A stretch of 64,000 bases of DNA, taken from Rhizobium sp. SL86 (GTDB lineage Bacteria > Pseudomonadota > Alphaproteobacteria > Rhizobiales > Rhizobiaceae). Every line of letters begins with the position of its first letter. Position 1 is the stretch's first letter. The notes below the pieces were generated by a model. That model was given only the letters and a program-made list of their open reading frames with translations, was not told where the DNA came from and made no database searches. The stretch lies in contig NZ_JAPPRJ010000001.1 in NCBI RefSeq assembly GCF_026672545.1, positions 434,001 through 498,000 of the forward strand, written 5' to 3'. Shown piece by piece: positions 24,846-33,558 of this stretch. The position numbers were made by a program, and so were the translations under genes.

Positions 24846-25145
24846 ATGAGCCAGTTCCGCGCCCGCCCGCCCGCCATTCCCACCACGCTCGTCGACGATG
24901 CCGTGGTGCGCATCATCCGCTGGGATTTCGAACCCGGCGCCGATACCGGTGTTCACACCCACGGGCTGGGTTATGTGGTGGTGCCGATGACCGATTGCGA
25001 TTTCCTGATCGAGGAGGAAGACGGCAGCGAACGGCGTGCCTTCATCACCAAAGGGGCTGCCTATCGCCGCGAGGCGGGCGCCACACACAACGTGGTGAAT
25101 GCCGGCACACAGCCGATGTCCTTCATCGAAATCGAATACAAATGA
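24846..25145 (+). CDS. Cupin-domain protein (BauB-like)
   Basis: The 99-residue protein is a single small beta-barrel of the cupin superfamily. The first metal-binding motif is visible as GADTGVHTHGLGYVVVPMTD, and the second as YRREAGATHNVVNAGTQPMS. The size and the VVVPMTD segment resemble proteins annotated as beta-alanine degradation protein BauB. No amino-acid catabolic genes lie next to it. The start ATG 24846 gives the conserved N-terminus; the frame is open a little further upstream. Its reaction is unknown. Confidence 0.82.
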   Translation: MSQFRARPPAIPTTLVDDAVVRIIRWDFEPGADTGVHTHGLGYVVVPMTDCDFLIEEEDGSERRAFITKGAAYRREAGATHNVVNAGTQPMSFIEIEYK

Positions 25146-25223
25146 CCGGCCGGCGCCGCGCGCGGTTTTGCGTGCGACGTTTTGAGGCCGGCCAACAGAT
25201 CGCCAACAGATACGTGTGATGCC

Positions 25224-26144
25224 ATGAGCGCTGCCCCCGATTTCGACCTCGCCTTCGAACCGGCCCATGGGGAGGCGGTGCCGCTGTCAGAGGGTGTCTG
25301 GCGGGTCACCTGCAACAATCCCTCGCCCTTTACCTTCCACGGCACGAATTCCTACATCATCGGCCCCGGCCGCGCGGTGGCCGTGATCGATCCCGGGCCG
25401 GAGAACGACCAGCATTTCGAGGCGCTGATGCGGGCGCTGAAGGGAAAGGTGGTCAGCCATATCCTGATCAGCCATACCCATCGCGACCACTCGCCGCTGG
25501 CCCGCCGGCTGCAGGCGGAAACCGGGGCGCTCACGGTGGCCGAGGGTCCGCACCGCGCATCGCGCCCGCTGCATGAGGGTGAAGAGAACCCCTTCTCCGA
25601 AAGCTCCGATTACGATTTCCGCCCCGATATCACGCTTGCCGACGGCGCCTCGGTGGAAGGCGACGGCTGGAAGGTCACCGGCATTCATACGCCCGGTCAC
25701 GCGGCCAATCATGCGGCCTTTGCGCTGGAGGGCACCGGCATCCTGTTTTCCGCCGATCACGTGATGGCCTGGGCCACGACGATCGTGGCTCCGCCGGACG
25801 GATCCATGGCCGATTTCATGGCCTCGATCGACAAGCTGATCGCGCGCGAGGGCCAGGACAAGATCTTCTTTCCCGGGCATGGTGGGCCGGTCAGCGATCC
25901 GCCAGCCTTTCTGCGCGGCCTGCGCACGCATCGGCGTATGCGCGAACGCGCCATCTTCGAGCGGGTGAAGGCCGGGGATACGGACATCGACCAGATGGTG
26001 AAGGCGATCTATGCCCGCACCGATCCGCGCCTGCATCCGGCGGCCGCCCTTTCGGTTCTCGCGCATCTGGAAGATCTGGTGGAGCGCGGCGAAATCCTGA
26101 CCGAGGGTCCGCCGGCGCTCTCCGGCCGTTACCGGGTGGCGTGA
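25224..26144 (+). CDS. Metallo-beta-lactamase-fold hydrolase
   Basis: The 306-residue protein has the metal-binding motif HTHRDHS (ISHTHRDHSPLARRL near residue 83), the downstream ligands GIHTPGHAANHAAF and FSADHVMAW, and the last histidine in FFPGHGGPVSDP. About 60 residues follow as a winged-helix-like tail typical of the LACTB2/RNase Z-like branch. It probably hydrolyses an ester or phosphodiester in the cytoplasm; the substrate is unknown. The ATG at 25224 is chosen over an upstream in-frame ATG at 25182 because the extra 14 residues look non-coding. It converges on the DUF1499 gene. Confidence 0.88.
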   Translation: MSAAPDFDLAFEPAHGEAVPLSEGVWRVTCNNPSPFTFHGTNSYIIGPGRAVAVIDPGPENDQHFEALMRALKGKVVSHILISHTHRDHSPLARRLQAETGALTVAEGPHRASRPLHEGEENPFSESSDYDFRPDITLADGASVEGDGWKVTGIHTPGHAANHAAFALEGTGILFSADHVMAWATTIVAPPDGSMADFMASIDKLIAREGQDKIFFPGHGGPVSDPPAFLRGLRTHRRMRERAIFERVKAGDTDIDQMVKAIYARTDPRLHPAAALSVLAHLEDLVERGEILTEGPPALSGRYRVA

Positions 26145-26162
26145 GACCACAGTTCCGGACAC

Positions 26163-27092
26163 CTATTGCGTGGCAATACCCAGCATTTCCGCATCAAGCG
26201 CCCTCAGGAAACTTTCGGCAAGCCCGGCCCCGAAACCGAGATCATGCGCGCCGTAACGGGCGGCAATCCTGAGATCCACCAGCGTCGTTTCCTCCTCTTC
26301 GCGCAGGCGAAGCACCACGTCGAACGGAATACCGAGAAGAAGCGTGCGGGTCGATCCCTGCAGCAGCACATCGCTGGAGGCTTCCGCCGCGGCGATGGCG
26401 GCCTGTCGGTCGGGACGCGGTAGCGGCACGGGCACGATGGCGGGCAGCCGAAGCCCCGACAGGGCACCTGCAGGCTCCTGCGACTGAGCGGCGGCCTGAA
26501 CCTGGCGTTCGGCTGCCTTTTCCGCCCGGGCGATGGGGCTGTCACCCTGCGGCCGGAGCTGCATGCCTTCGGCCTTTGCCACCTTCATCACCGCCTCGTA
26601 GACCCGGTCTGGCGCGCCTTCGTAACGCCGCCCAGACAGGCCCGGATAGGCGCTTTTCTGCACCTGGCGGTCCATCGAGGTGACAAACATCGGACGCTTC
26701 AGCCAGATCTGGTCCGCCTGCGGTTGCCGTACCCAGGTGGGCGGATCGGCAATATCCGTCGTCAGGTCGAACAGCCGCGGCATGGTTTCGAACCGCCAGA
26801 GGCAGAAACCGACGAGCAGCAGCGGCGGCAGCGCCAGAAACAACGCCTTGGCGGCCGCGACCCCGCCCAGGGCACCGATCGTCCACAGCTGCATCAGGCC
26901 ACGCAGAGCGAGCGGTACACTGAGCGCGGCAATCGCCGCCGACAGCAGCACGAGCGCCGCCAGCTGCGGCGTCGGCAAGGGGCCGAAGCGGTGGGAGACG
27001 ACGGCGATGAGCAACAGAAGGAAAGCCCCGAGCGCGAGCCGTCTGGCCAGGAAGGCGGCGGAAGAAACGGGTCTGACAAAACGGACGGCCAT
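26163..27092 (-). CDS. DUF1499 family membrane protein
   Basis: The protein of about 309 residues starts with several hydrophobic segments (LALGAFLLLLIAVVS, LAALVLLSAAIAALSVPLAL, ALFLALPPLLLVGFCLW) and continues into a soluble domain with DUF1499-like features: DIADPPTWVRQPQ, RVYEAVMKVAKAEGMQLR and a C-terminal FDVVLRLREEEETTLVDLRI. These proteins are common in rhizobia and have no known activity. The start is set at ATG 27092; the frame upstream (to 27191) looks non-coding. A Gln/Ala/Pro-rich insert lies near residue 195. Confidence 0.75.
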   Translation of the reverse strand: MAVRFVRPVSSAAFLARRLALGAFLLLLIAVVSHRFGPLPTPQLAALVLLSAAIAALSVPLALRGLMQLWTIGALGGVAAAKALFLALPPLLLVGFCLWRFETMPRLFDLTTDIADPPTWVRQPQADQIWLKRPMFVTSMDRQVQKSAYPGLSGRRYEGAPDRVYEAVMKVAKAEGMQLRPQGDSPIARAEKAAERQVQAAAQSQEPAGALSGLRLPAIVPVPLPRPDRQAAIAAAEASSDVLLQGSTRTLLLGIPFDVVLRLREEEETTLVDLRIAARYGAHDLGFGAGLAESFLRALDAEMLGIATQ

Positions 27093-27274
27093 CGGATCTC
27101 GGTCTTGTCCCAGTCTGTGATCGGCATTCCCGCCCGGCGCCCGGACAATATCGTCGTCGGCCAAGCGGCCGCTGACGGCATCGGCGGGCAAGAACGCGCT
27201 TTTTTGACTTGCCTTGCGCCCCTTCTTTTACGACATGCGTTATGCGTCGTCACCCTTGCCGGAGGAACCGTCTC

Positions 27275-27550
27275 ATGAATATTTCGCGCACCGCCGCCCT
27301 GATCGCGCTTGCGGCGTTGGCCGGCCTGCTGGCCGGCTGCCAGACGATGACACCCGAGGAACGGCGCGCCGCCGACCAGCGCACCTGCATGGGCTATGGC
27401 TTCAAACCGAACACCGACGGCATGGCGCAGTGCCTGCTGCAGCTCGATCTCGACCGCCGCGCCGATATGCGCGCCTTCGAGGCTCGTTCGGCGGCCATGT
27501 GGAACCAGCCGGTGATCCTGGAACGGCGGGTGATCGTAGAGCGACGGTAA
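27275..27550 (+). CDS. Small lipoprotein
   Basis: The 91-residue protein has a lipoprotein signal (LIALAALAGLLAGC) and a short charged mature part starting QTMTPEERRAADQRTCMGYG. GGAGGA lies ten bases before the ATG. Conserved proteins of this kind are frequent in Rhizobiaceae; function unknown. Two further cysteines in the mature part (RTCMGYG, AQCLLQL) could pair. Confidence 0.78.
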   Translation: MNISRTAALIALAALAGLLAGCQTMTPEERRAADQRTCMGYGFKPNTDGMAQCLLQLDLDRRADMRAFEARSAAMWNQPVILERRVIVERR

Positions 27551-27580
27551 CAGTTCTTCGCCACACCAGGACCCCTCCCC

Positions 27581-28660
27581 TTGCCAGCACCGATCGTTTT
27601 TCTTGCCAGCGCCGATTACGCGCGCCGCACCGGCGGCTTCGTCTACAACATGCAGCTGCTCGACGCGTTGAAACGGCAGGGCATGCGGGTTGAGCAGCTG
27701 ACACTGGAGACGGGCTTTCCGCGCGTGCCGGAGGCGGAGCGCCAGTGGCTTTCTGCGGCGCTGAAGGGTCTGCCGGAGGATGCCATCCTCCTGACCGATC
27801 ATATCTATCTGTGCGACCTCGCCGATGTCTTTGCATCCGTGACGCTGCCGGTGGTGGCGATCTTTCATCATTCGCTGGTGGTGGAACATGGCGACCATGC
27901 GGATGAACAGGCGGAAACACTGCGCCAAGCGGAGCGGCGGGCAATCGCCCGGTCGGCCGGCATTCTCGTGACCTCCGACGAGACGGCGCGCTACATTGCC
28001 CATCACTATGGCGCGGACGGAGACAGGGTGCGGGTGGCCGTGCCCGGCAACGGGATCGTGCCGCGTGTTGCCGTCGGCACACGGCCGGAGCCGCTGTCGA
28101 TCCTCTCCGTCGGGGCAATCATCCCGCGCAAACGTTACGACTACATGCTCTCGGTCGCCGCCTGCCTGAAAGACGTCGATTGGCGCTGGCAGATCGCCGG
28201 AGATCCGAACCGGTATCCGGACCATCTTTCCGCGCTGAAGGCTGCGGCAGCCGCCGCCGGACTGGCCGATCGTTTCGTCTTCCTCGGCGACGTGGCGGAT
28301 GACGACCTGGAAAGACTGTTCCAGGAGAGCGATCTCTATGTCGCGACCTCGGCCTACGAAGGATACGGCATGGCGGTGGCAGAAGCCTTCCGGCATGGCA
28401 TGCCGGTGGTGACGACCGCCTCCGGCGCCGTCTCCACCTGGGCCGCCGGCGGCATGCTGGCCGCCCCCGCCGACGATCCGGCCGGCATGGCCGACCTCAT
28501 CCGCCCGCTGCTGTCGGACCGCGGCCGCCTGCGCGAACTCGCAGATCGGGCCTGGCGTTTTGGCGAGACGCTGCCGAGCTGGGAGGAGACGTTTGACGGA
28601 ATGGATGGGTGGCTTGCGGAGGTTGCGCGGCTTTCAACGGTCGATGTCGTGCGCGAATAG
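27581..28660 (+). CDS. GT4-type glycosyltransferase
   Basis: The 359-residue protein has the GT-B fold markers of family 4: FLASADYARRTGGFVYNM at the N-terminus, LSVGAIIPRKRYDYML near residue 176, the late segment FVFLGDVADDDLERLFQESD, and the donor-sugar motif SAYEGYGMAVAEAFRHGMPV near residue 260. It should add a sugar to an envelope polysaccharide or small acceptor, but no partner genes are adjacent. The start is doubtful: TTG at 27581 fits homolog length but has no Shine-Dalgarno sequence. Confidence 0.85.
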   Translation: MPAPIVFLASADYARRTGGFVYNMQLLDALKRQGMRVEQLTLETGFPRVPEAERQWLSAALKGLPEDAILLTDHIYLCDLADVFASVTLPVVAIFHHSLVVEHGDHADEQAETLRQAERRAIARSAGILVTSDETARYIAHHYGADGDRVRVAVPGNGIVPRVAVGTRPEPLSILSVGAIIPRKRYDYMLSVAACLKDVDWRWQIAGDPNRYPDHLSALKAAAAAAGLADRFVFLGDVADDDLERLFQESDLYVATSAYEGYGMAVAEAFRHGMPVVTTASGAVSTWAAGGMLAAPADDPAGMADLIRPLLSDRGRLRELADRAWRFGETLPSWEETFDGMDGWLAEVARLSTVDVVRE

Positions 28661-28704
28661 TAGCTCTATCGGCCTCCTGCCGCCTGTCGCGGCGAGGAAA
28701 TTCG

Positions 28705-29004
28705 TCAAGACCCGGCCTCGCCTTGCGGCGTCAACGGATCACTAGCGCCATGGCGGATGGCGTGAATGATGATGTCCCGTTCCGCCATCTCATAAAGTAT
28801 CTGATAGAGGTAAGGCGTCGCCACAAGACGACGGATAGCGGGATCTTCCGTGCGTTTGCCCAGGAGCGGGTGAAAAGGCCGTTGCTCGATGAGAAGCTTG
28901 ATCCGCCGTCGGACTTTGCGTGCTCCATCCGGCGAGCGCGGATCGAGCTAGTCAGCAATCTGCTTCAAATCCTCCAGCACGGGCCGAGTATAGCACAGCT
29001 TCAA
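28705..29004 (-). pseudogene. ParE/RelE-type toxin with an in-frame stop at codon 19
   Basis: Starting at TTG 29004, overlapping the antitoxin stop (TTGA), the frame reads MKLCYTRPVLEDLKQIAD and then meets TAG (28948-28950). Downstream in the same frame it continues LDPRSPDGARKVRRRIKLLI, later LLGKRTEDPAIRRLVATPYL, YQILYEMAERD and IHAIRHGA, ending at 28705. This is a complete ParE family sequence; at the stop, homologs have a tyrosine (IADYL), so one base change made the stop. The toxin is thus very likely inactive, while its antitoxin is intact. A suppressor tRNA or re-initiation could restore a product but nothing suggests it. Confidence 0.82.
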
Positions 29005-29228
29005 AGGCCATGGCCCGCCCAAACCGCACGGACTTCCTCATCGCTGGCAAATTCCCCGCGCGCTGCCGCCGCTTTCGACTTTGCAATGGCTGCCCGCTCC
29101 GCAGCCGAGAAGGAAACCGGCTCGGCTTCGGCATCCAGCAACCGCATCAACAGACGCGCCATCTCATTCTGCTGGTCGAACGGCAGCATGCGAAGTCGGT
29201 TGACGGCGTGTTCGAGGAGATCGGTCAT
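29001..29228 (-). CDS. Antitoxin of a ParDE/RelBE-type pair
   Basis: The 75-residue protein (MTDLLEHAVNRLRMLPFDQQ at its start, GEFASDEEVRAVWAGHGL at its end) has the size and C-terminal pattern of antitoxins found before ParE/RelE toxins in rhizobia. It has no stop or frameshift. Its stop overlaps the TTG start of the broken toxin gene. It is 19 bases downstream of brnA and may be read from the brnTA promoter. With its toxin dead it may persist as a regulator, as an anti-addiction factor, or simply as not yet decayed. Confidence 0.75.
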   Translation of the reverse strand: MTDLLEHAVNRLRMLPFDQQNEMARLLMRLLDAEAEPVSFSAAERAAIAKSKAAAARGEFASDEEVRAVWAGHGL

Positions 29229-29247
29229 AGTGAAAACTACTCCCTCC

Positions 29248-29526
29248 TCACGCGTCCCGCTTGTGCGACTGGGACACATGCAAACGCAAAACACGGTTTA
29301 TGTCTGTCTGGTAGCCGCTGCCACCCGCATTGTCCTTAAACCATGCAACGATATCGGCATCCAGGCGAATGGTAATCGCCTGCTTTACGGGGCGATACAG
29401 ATCCCCGCGCCTGGCGTTCAGCCAGTTTTCTCCGGGCGCTTCCGGAATATCATGCGTATCGATCGCATTGTCAGGCAGGGCCTCGAGCCGAGCAAGTTCC
29501 AATAGCCTGTCATCCGCCTTGCTCAT
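29248..29526 (-). CDS. brnA: BrnA antitoxin
   Basis: The 92-residue protein ends in a ribbon-helix-helix-type DNA-binding segment: LYRPVKQAITIRLDADIVAW, then GGSGYQTDINRVLRLHV. That is the BrnA signature. It neutralises BrnT and represses the brnTA promoter. The ATG at 29526 lies inside the end of brnT, a 17-base overlap that is usual for this system. A longer upstream frame overlaps brnT and is not used. Confidence 0.9.
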   Translation of the reverse strand: MSKADDRLLELARLEALPDNAIDTHDIPEAPGENWLNARRGDLYRPVKQAITIRLDADIVAWFKDNAGGSGYQTDINRVLRLHVSQSHKRDA

Positions 29527-29812
29527 ATCGCTGCCTTTCCTGTTTGGTCGCTTTGCGGGCGCCAATAATACGAACAACGGTGTCATTGTTCATTCGCGGA
29601 TAGGTGTGAACCACGACAAGCAGAACAACCGCACCAACAATTCCGACGGCGTGCCAACGTTCCTCGCCATCCACAACGCGATCTGGAACAATGACATGCA
29701 ACGGATTATCCCACACCTCGCGTGCGAGTTCGAAAGACACCAGATGCTTTATCCGGTTGCGCCGAGCCTTTTCGGGATCCCATTCAAATGTCACTTTATC
29801 CGATATTGACAT
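29510..29812 (-). CDS. brnT: BrnT toxin
   Basis: The 100-residue protein matches the BrnT ribonuclease family, a RelE-like fold that stops translation. FEWDPEKARRNRIKHLVSFE near the start, GEERWHAVGIVG in the middle and VVRIIGARKATKQERQRYE at the end are all present, and the catalytic basic residues look intact. Toxin-first gene order is normal for brnTA. It begins 16 bases after the ppdK stop. A TGTACA palindrome within TGTATGTACA in that gap is a likely BrnA operator. Confidence 0.92.
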   Translation of the reverse strand: MSISDKVTFEWDPEKARRNRIKHLVSFELAREVWDNPLHVIVPDRVVDGEERWHAVGIVGAVVLLVVVHTYPRMNNDTVVRIIGARKATKQERQRYEQGG

Positions 29813-29828
29813 TTTTGTACATACATTG

Positions 29829-32504
29829 CTAGCCCCCCCGCCGTCGCTCGTCGATGGCGGCCTGTGCCGCGGCGAGCCGGGCGATGGGCACGCGGAAGGG
29901 CGAGCAGGAGACGTAGTCGAGCCCGACGTCTTCGCAGAAGCGGATGGAGGCCGGGTCGCCGCCGTGTTCGCCGCAGATGCCGAGTTTCAGGCTGGGTTTC
30001 GTCTTGCGGCCGCGTTCGGCAGCGATGCGGATGAGTTCGCCGACCCCATCGAAATCCAGCGAAATGAACGGATCATGCACGATGATGCCCTTGCGCTGGT
30101 AGGTGGGGATGAAGCTTGCCGCATCGTCACGCGAAATGCCGAAGGTGGTCTGCGTCAGGTCGTTGGTGCCGAAGGAGAAGAAATCCGCCGTCTCGGCAAT
30201 CACATGGGCGCGGATCGCCGCGCGCGGCAGTTCGATCATCGTGCCGGCGAGGAAGCCGATCTGCATGCCGGTTTCGGCGGAGACATCGGCGGCCACCTTG
30301 TCGATGCAGGCCTTCACGTAATCGAGTTCGGAGCGCAGGCCGACAAGCGGCACCATGATTTCCAGCTCCACGGCTGCACCCGTCGCCCTTGCGGCAGTGG
30401 CCGCCGCCTCGAAGATGGCCCGCGCCTGCATTTCGGCGATTTCCGGATAGGAGATCGCCAAACGGCAGCCGCGATGGCCGAGCATCGGGTTAAACTCGTG
30501 CAGCGCCTCGACCCGGCGCGACAGCTGTGCCGGCTCCATCTCCATCGCCGCCGCCACCTCGATGATTTCCTCCTGGCTCTTCGGCAGGAATTCGTGCAGC
30601 GGCGGATCGAGCAGGCGGATGGTGACGGGAAGCCCCGACATGATTGTGAAGAGTTCGGTGAAATCAGACCGTTGCATGGGCAGCAGCTTGTCGAGGGCCG
30701 CGCGGCGTCCCGCCTCGTCTTCGGCCAGAATCATCTCGCGCATCACATGAATGCGGCCGCCCTCGAAGAACATGTGTTCGGTACGGCAGAGGCCGATGCC
30801 TTCCGCACCGAAAGACCGGGCAGCGCGCGCATCCGCCGGTGTATCGGCATTGGTGCGCACGGCCATCCGTCGTGCCTTGTCGGCCCATTGCATCAGCCGG
30901 CCGAAATCGCCGGAGAGGGCCGGCTGGATCATCGGCACTTCGCCCTTCAGCAGATGACCGGAGGAGCCGTCGACGGTGACGATCTCGCCGCGCTTCAGCG
31001 TGAAGCCCGGGCCGATCAGGAGTTCGTTGCGCATATCGACGCGCAGAGCACCGGCGCCGACGACGCAGGGGATACCCATGCCGCGCGCGACGACGGCTGC
31101 GTGGCTCGTCATGCCGCCGCGGGTCGTCAGGATCGCTTCGGCCACGTGCATGCCGTGAATGTCTTCCGGGCTGGTCTCGATGCGGATCAGCACGACCTTG
31201 CGGCCTTCCGCTTCGGCCGCGACCGCATCTTCGGCGGTAAAGACGATTTCGCCAGACGCCGCCCCCGGCGAGGCCGGAAGGCCGGAGCCGAGAATGGTGC
31301 GTTCGACCCTCGGATCGATGGTCGGATGCAGCAGCTGGTCGAGCGAGGGCGGCTCGATGCGGCAGATCGCCTCCTCTTCGGAAATCACGCCCTCATCCAC
31401 CAGATCGACGGCAATCTTCATCGCCGCGCGCGTCGTGCGCTTGCCGGAGCGGGTCTGCAACATCCAAAGTTTGCCGCGCTCAACGGTGAATTCCACGTCC
31501 TGCATGTCGCCGTAATGAGATTCGAGTCGCGCGCAGATCGCCTTGAACTCAGCAAAGGTCTCCGGCATCAGCTTTTCGAGCGAGGGTTTTTCGGAGCCCG
31601 CGGCGAGCCTGCCCTCCTCCGTCAGCGATTGCGGCGTGCGGATGCCGGCCACGACATCCTCGCCCTGCGCATTGATGAGGAATTCGCCGTAGAGGCTCTT
31701 CTCGCCGGTCGAGGGGTTGCGGGTGAAGGCAACACCGGTCGCCGACGAGGAGCCGAGATTGCCGAAGACCATGGCCTGCACATTGACCGCTGTTCCCCAG
31801 TCATGCGGGATGCGGTGCAGCGTGCGATAGGTCACGGCGCGGGCATTGTTCCAGCTGGAAAAGACAGCCGCAATCGCCCGCCACAGCTGCACCTCGGCAT
31901 CCTGCGGAAACTCCTCGTCCAGTTCCTCGGCAATCACCTGCTTGTAGAGGGAAACGACATGCTGCCATTCGACGGCGGAAAGTTCGGTGTCGTAATCATG
32001 GCCAAGGCGGGATTTTTCGTCCTCGAGGATCTCCTCGAAAATCTCGTGGTCGAGCCCCATGACGACGTCGCCATACATCTGGATGAAGCGGCGATAACTG
32101 TCCCAGGCAAAACGTGCATCGCCGGCATCGTGACCCAACGCCTGAACCGTCTCGTCGTTGAGACCGAGATTGAGAACCGTATCCATCATGCCGGGCATCG
32201 AGGCACGGGCACCGGAGCGCACGGAGAGAAGCAGCGGATGGGCGGAGCCGCCGAAGGTTCGGCCGGTCAGCCGTTCCATCTCGGCAATCCCGTCGAGAAC
32301 CTGGGCTTTCAGATCGTCCGGCAGGCGCTTTCCGGAGGCGAAATAGGCCAGGCAGGCATCGGTGGTGATGGTGAGACCCGGCGGCACCGGCAGGCCAAGC
32401 GAGGCCATCTCGGCAAGGTTTGCGCCCTTGCCGCCCAGAAGCGCAACATCGACTGCCCGCCCCTCCGCCTCTCCGCCACCAAAGCGGTAGACCCATTTCG
32501 TCAT
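29829..32504 (-). CDS. ppdK: Pyruvate, phosphate dikinase
   Basis: PPDK interconverts pyruvate, ATP and phosphate with phosphoenolpyruvate, AMP and pyrophosphate. The 891-residue protein has all domains: the ATP-grasp part (VALLGGKGANLAEMASLGLP), the phosphohistidine domain (TTRGGMTSHAAVVARGMGIP, catalytic His), and the PEP barrel (GIGLCRTEHMFF, GTNDLTQTTFGISRDD, and ICGEHGGDPASI with CSPFRVPIARLAAAQA). The start is ATG 32504 (TKWVYRFGGGEAEG); the 15 codons before it are not conserved-looking. It probably works in gluconeogenesis or C4 metabolism. Confidence 0.97.
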   Translation of the reverse strand: MTKWVYRFGGGEAEGRAVDVALLGGKGANLAEMASLGLPVPPGLTITTDACLAYFASGKRLPDDLKAQVLDGIAEMERLTGRTFGGSAHPLLLSVRSGARASMPGMMDTVLNLGLNDETVQALGHDAGDARFAWDSYRRFIQMYGDVVMGLDHEIFEEILEDEKSRLGHDYDTELSAVEWQHVVSLYKQVIAEELDEEFPQDAEVQLWRAIAAVFSSWNNARAVTYRTLHRIPHDWGTAVNVQAMVFGNLGSSSATGVAFTRNPSTGEKSLYGEFLINAQGEDVVAGIRTPQSLTEEGRLAAGSEKPSLEKLMPETFAEFKAICARLESHYGDMQDVEFTVERGKLWMLQTRSGKRTTRAAMKIAVDLVDEGVISEEEAICRIEPPSLDQLLHPTIDPRVERTILGSGLPASPGAASGEIVFTAEDAVAAEAEGRKVVLIRIETSPEDIHGMHVAEAILTTRGGMTSHAAVVARGMGIPCVVGAGALRVDMRNELLIGPGFTLKRGEIVTVDGSSGHLLKGEVPMIQPALSGDFGRLMQWADKARRMAVRTNADTPADARAARSFGAEGIGLCRTEHMFFEGGRIHVMREMILAEDEAGRRAALDKLLPMQRSDFTELFTIMSGLPVTIRLLDPPLHEFLPKSQEEIIEVAAAMEMEPAQLSRRVEALHEFNPMLGHRGCRLAISYPEIAEMQARAIFEAAATAARATGAAVELEIMVPLVGLRSELDYVKACIDKVAADVSAETGMQIGFLAGTMIELPRAAIRAHVIAETADFFSFGTNDLTQTTFGISRDDAASFIPTYQRKGIIVHDPFISLDFDGVGELIRIAAERGRKTKPSLKLGICGEHGGDPASIRFCEDVGLDYVSCSPFRVPIARLAAAQAAIDERRRGG

Positions 32505-33059
32505 CGTTCTCCTCCACCGAGCATAGCTGCTTCTTGTTTTCTCAAGCATTTACAGGAGTTGAAGGCCCTTGAAAACCGGGGGTATGCAGGATGATGCTGC
32601 ATTGCAACAAAATTGCGGCACTTTCACTGCCGCGATGGCGGGAACAAGGACGAAGGGAACGGCAGCCAGCATCGACGATCATGGCACAGGGATGCAGCCT
32701 GTACGCGCATTCGGTCAAGACGGGAGCGGTGGAGAAACAGGCTTTGCGGGGCCGCCTGCTCCGGCCCCGCAAAGCCTTCCGGCAGGTACAGGAACCCTGC
32801 CGGGGGGTGCGAAACGCGCACGTGTCAGCAAGAAACTGACATATGGATGCTGCGTAGCACAACATTATGAGCTTCGATAGCAGTCATAATAAGGGGACAA
32901 GAAATTATAGGCACCCCTCAAAAGGCCGGGTAATTCCACAGATTTCTGCAACAGGTTTGATAAATTTCAAGAATTTCTCTTCCTGCGTCAAACGCCAGGC
33001 CTTTGGCGCATCCTTTGCCCCTTTTGGTCACGCAGATGTGCACAGACCAAAGGCATTCC
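32505..33059. other. Non-coding stretch upstream of ppdK
   Basis: No gene is supported in these 555 bases. The half next to ppdK should hold its promoter. A perfect 15-pair hairpin lies at 32740-32776 and a smaller one (CGGCAGG/CCTGCCG, about 32780-32802) follows it. The part at 32860-33000 is AT-richer and contains no recognisable motif. Frames in the region translate into low-complexity sequence. Confidence 0.55.
32740..32776. terminator. Perfect 15-pair inverted repeat, possible terminator
   Basis: GGCTTTGCGGGGCCG (32740-32754) pairs exactly with CGGCCCCGCAAAGCC (32762-32776) around a 7-base loop. No T-run follows on either strand. It lies between the end of the Ivy-type gene and the ppdK promoter, both on the minus strand, so it may stop read-through into ppdK. 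A role as a protein site or small RNA is also possible. Confidence 0.5.
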
Positions 33060-33473
33060 CTAGAGCCCTTCACGCCGCAATTGAGATAGCGCGTCGGCTG
33101 AAGGTTTGCCGAGCACAACCTGACCGAGAGTTTTATCCGTCACGCGGAGGGCAACGACCTTCCCGTCCGGCAGGAAGAGAACCCGCAACTGGCTGTCTGG
33201 GCAGTGTTTGGCAAGGCAAGCGCCAAAAAGCTCCATCGCCACGCCATCCACGGTGACGGCCTGCGAGGCGCCCGAGACGTAACGCGGCCGGGACAGCATG
33301 TTGCGCACCCAGGAAGGAAGCCCACGCTCCCCCTGCAGCAATTTGCGCAGGTTCTGTTCATGCACCTTCGATGAGGCGAGCACCTCATGCAGGAAACGGC
33401 CGGATTTTGCCTCCGCCGCGAAGGCCTGAACCGGAACGAAAAGGAGGATGACAAGGAAAAGCCGGGCGATCAT
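33060..33473 (-). CDS. Ivy-type C-type lysozyme inhibitor
   Basis: The 137-residue protein has a signal peptide (RLFLVILLFVPVQAFA) and is periplasmic. The family hallmark is the loop CLAKHC (Cys86-Cys91), equivalent to CKPHDC of E. coli Ivy, which plugs the lysozyme active site. Surrounding it are MELFGACLAKHCPDSQLRVL and LPSWVRNML, as expected for the family. It should protect peptidoglycan from host or own lysozymes. The start is ATG 33473, with GGAGGATG about 30 bases further in as part of the signal sequence. It lies downstream of smc with an 85-base gap. Confidence 0.82.
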   Translation of the reverse strand: MIARLFLVILLFVPVQAFAAEAKSGRFLHEVLASSKVHEQNLRKLLQGERGLPSWVRNMLSRPRYVSGASQAVTVDGVAMELFGACLAKHCPDSQLRVLFLPDGKVVALRVTDKTLGQVVLGKPSADALSQLRREGL

Positions 33474-33558
33474 CGTGTGTCTCTCACAGTTCGCGGCAGC
33501 GACACGGTCACCGCTGCCTGTCGCAGTGGAACCGCGGAAGGCCGGCACGGTTGCCGGC

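Noticed and set aside
29691..32594. A 967-codon open frame on the plus strand opposite ppdK
   Set aside because: It is the complement of a clearly conserved gene. Its translation is rich in His, Gly, Asp and Arg without any family motif, typical of high-GC antisense frames.
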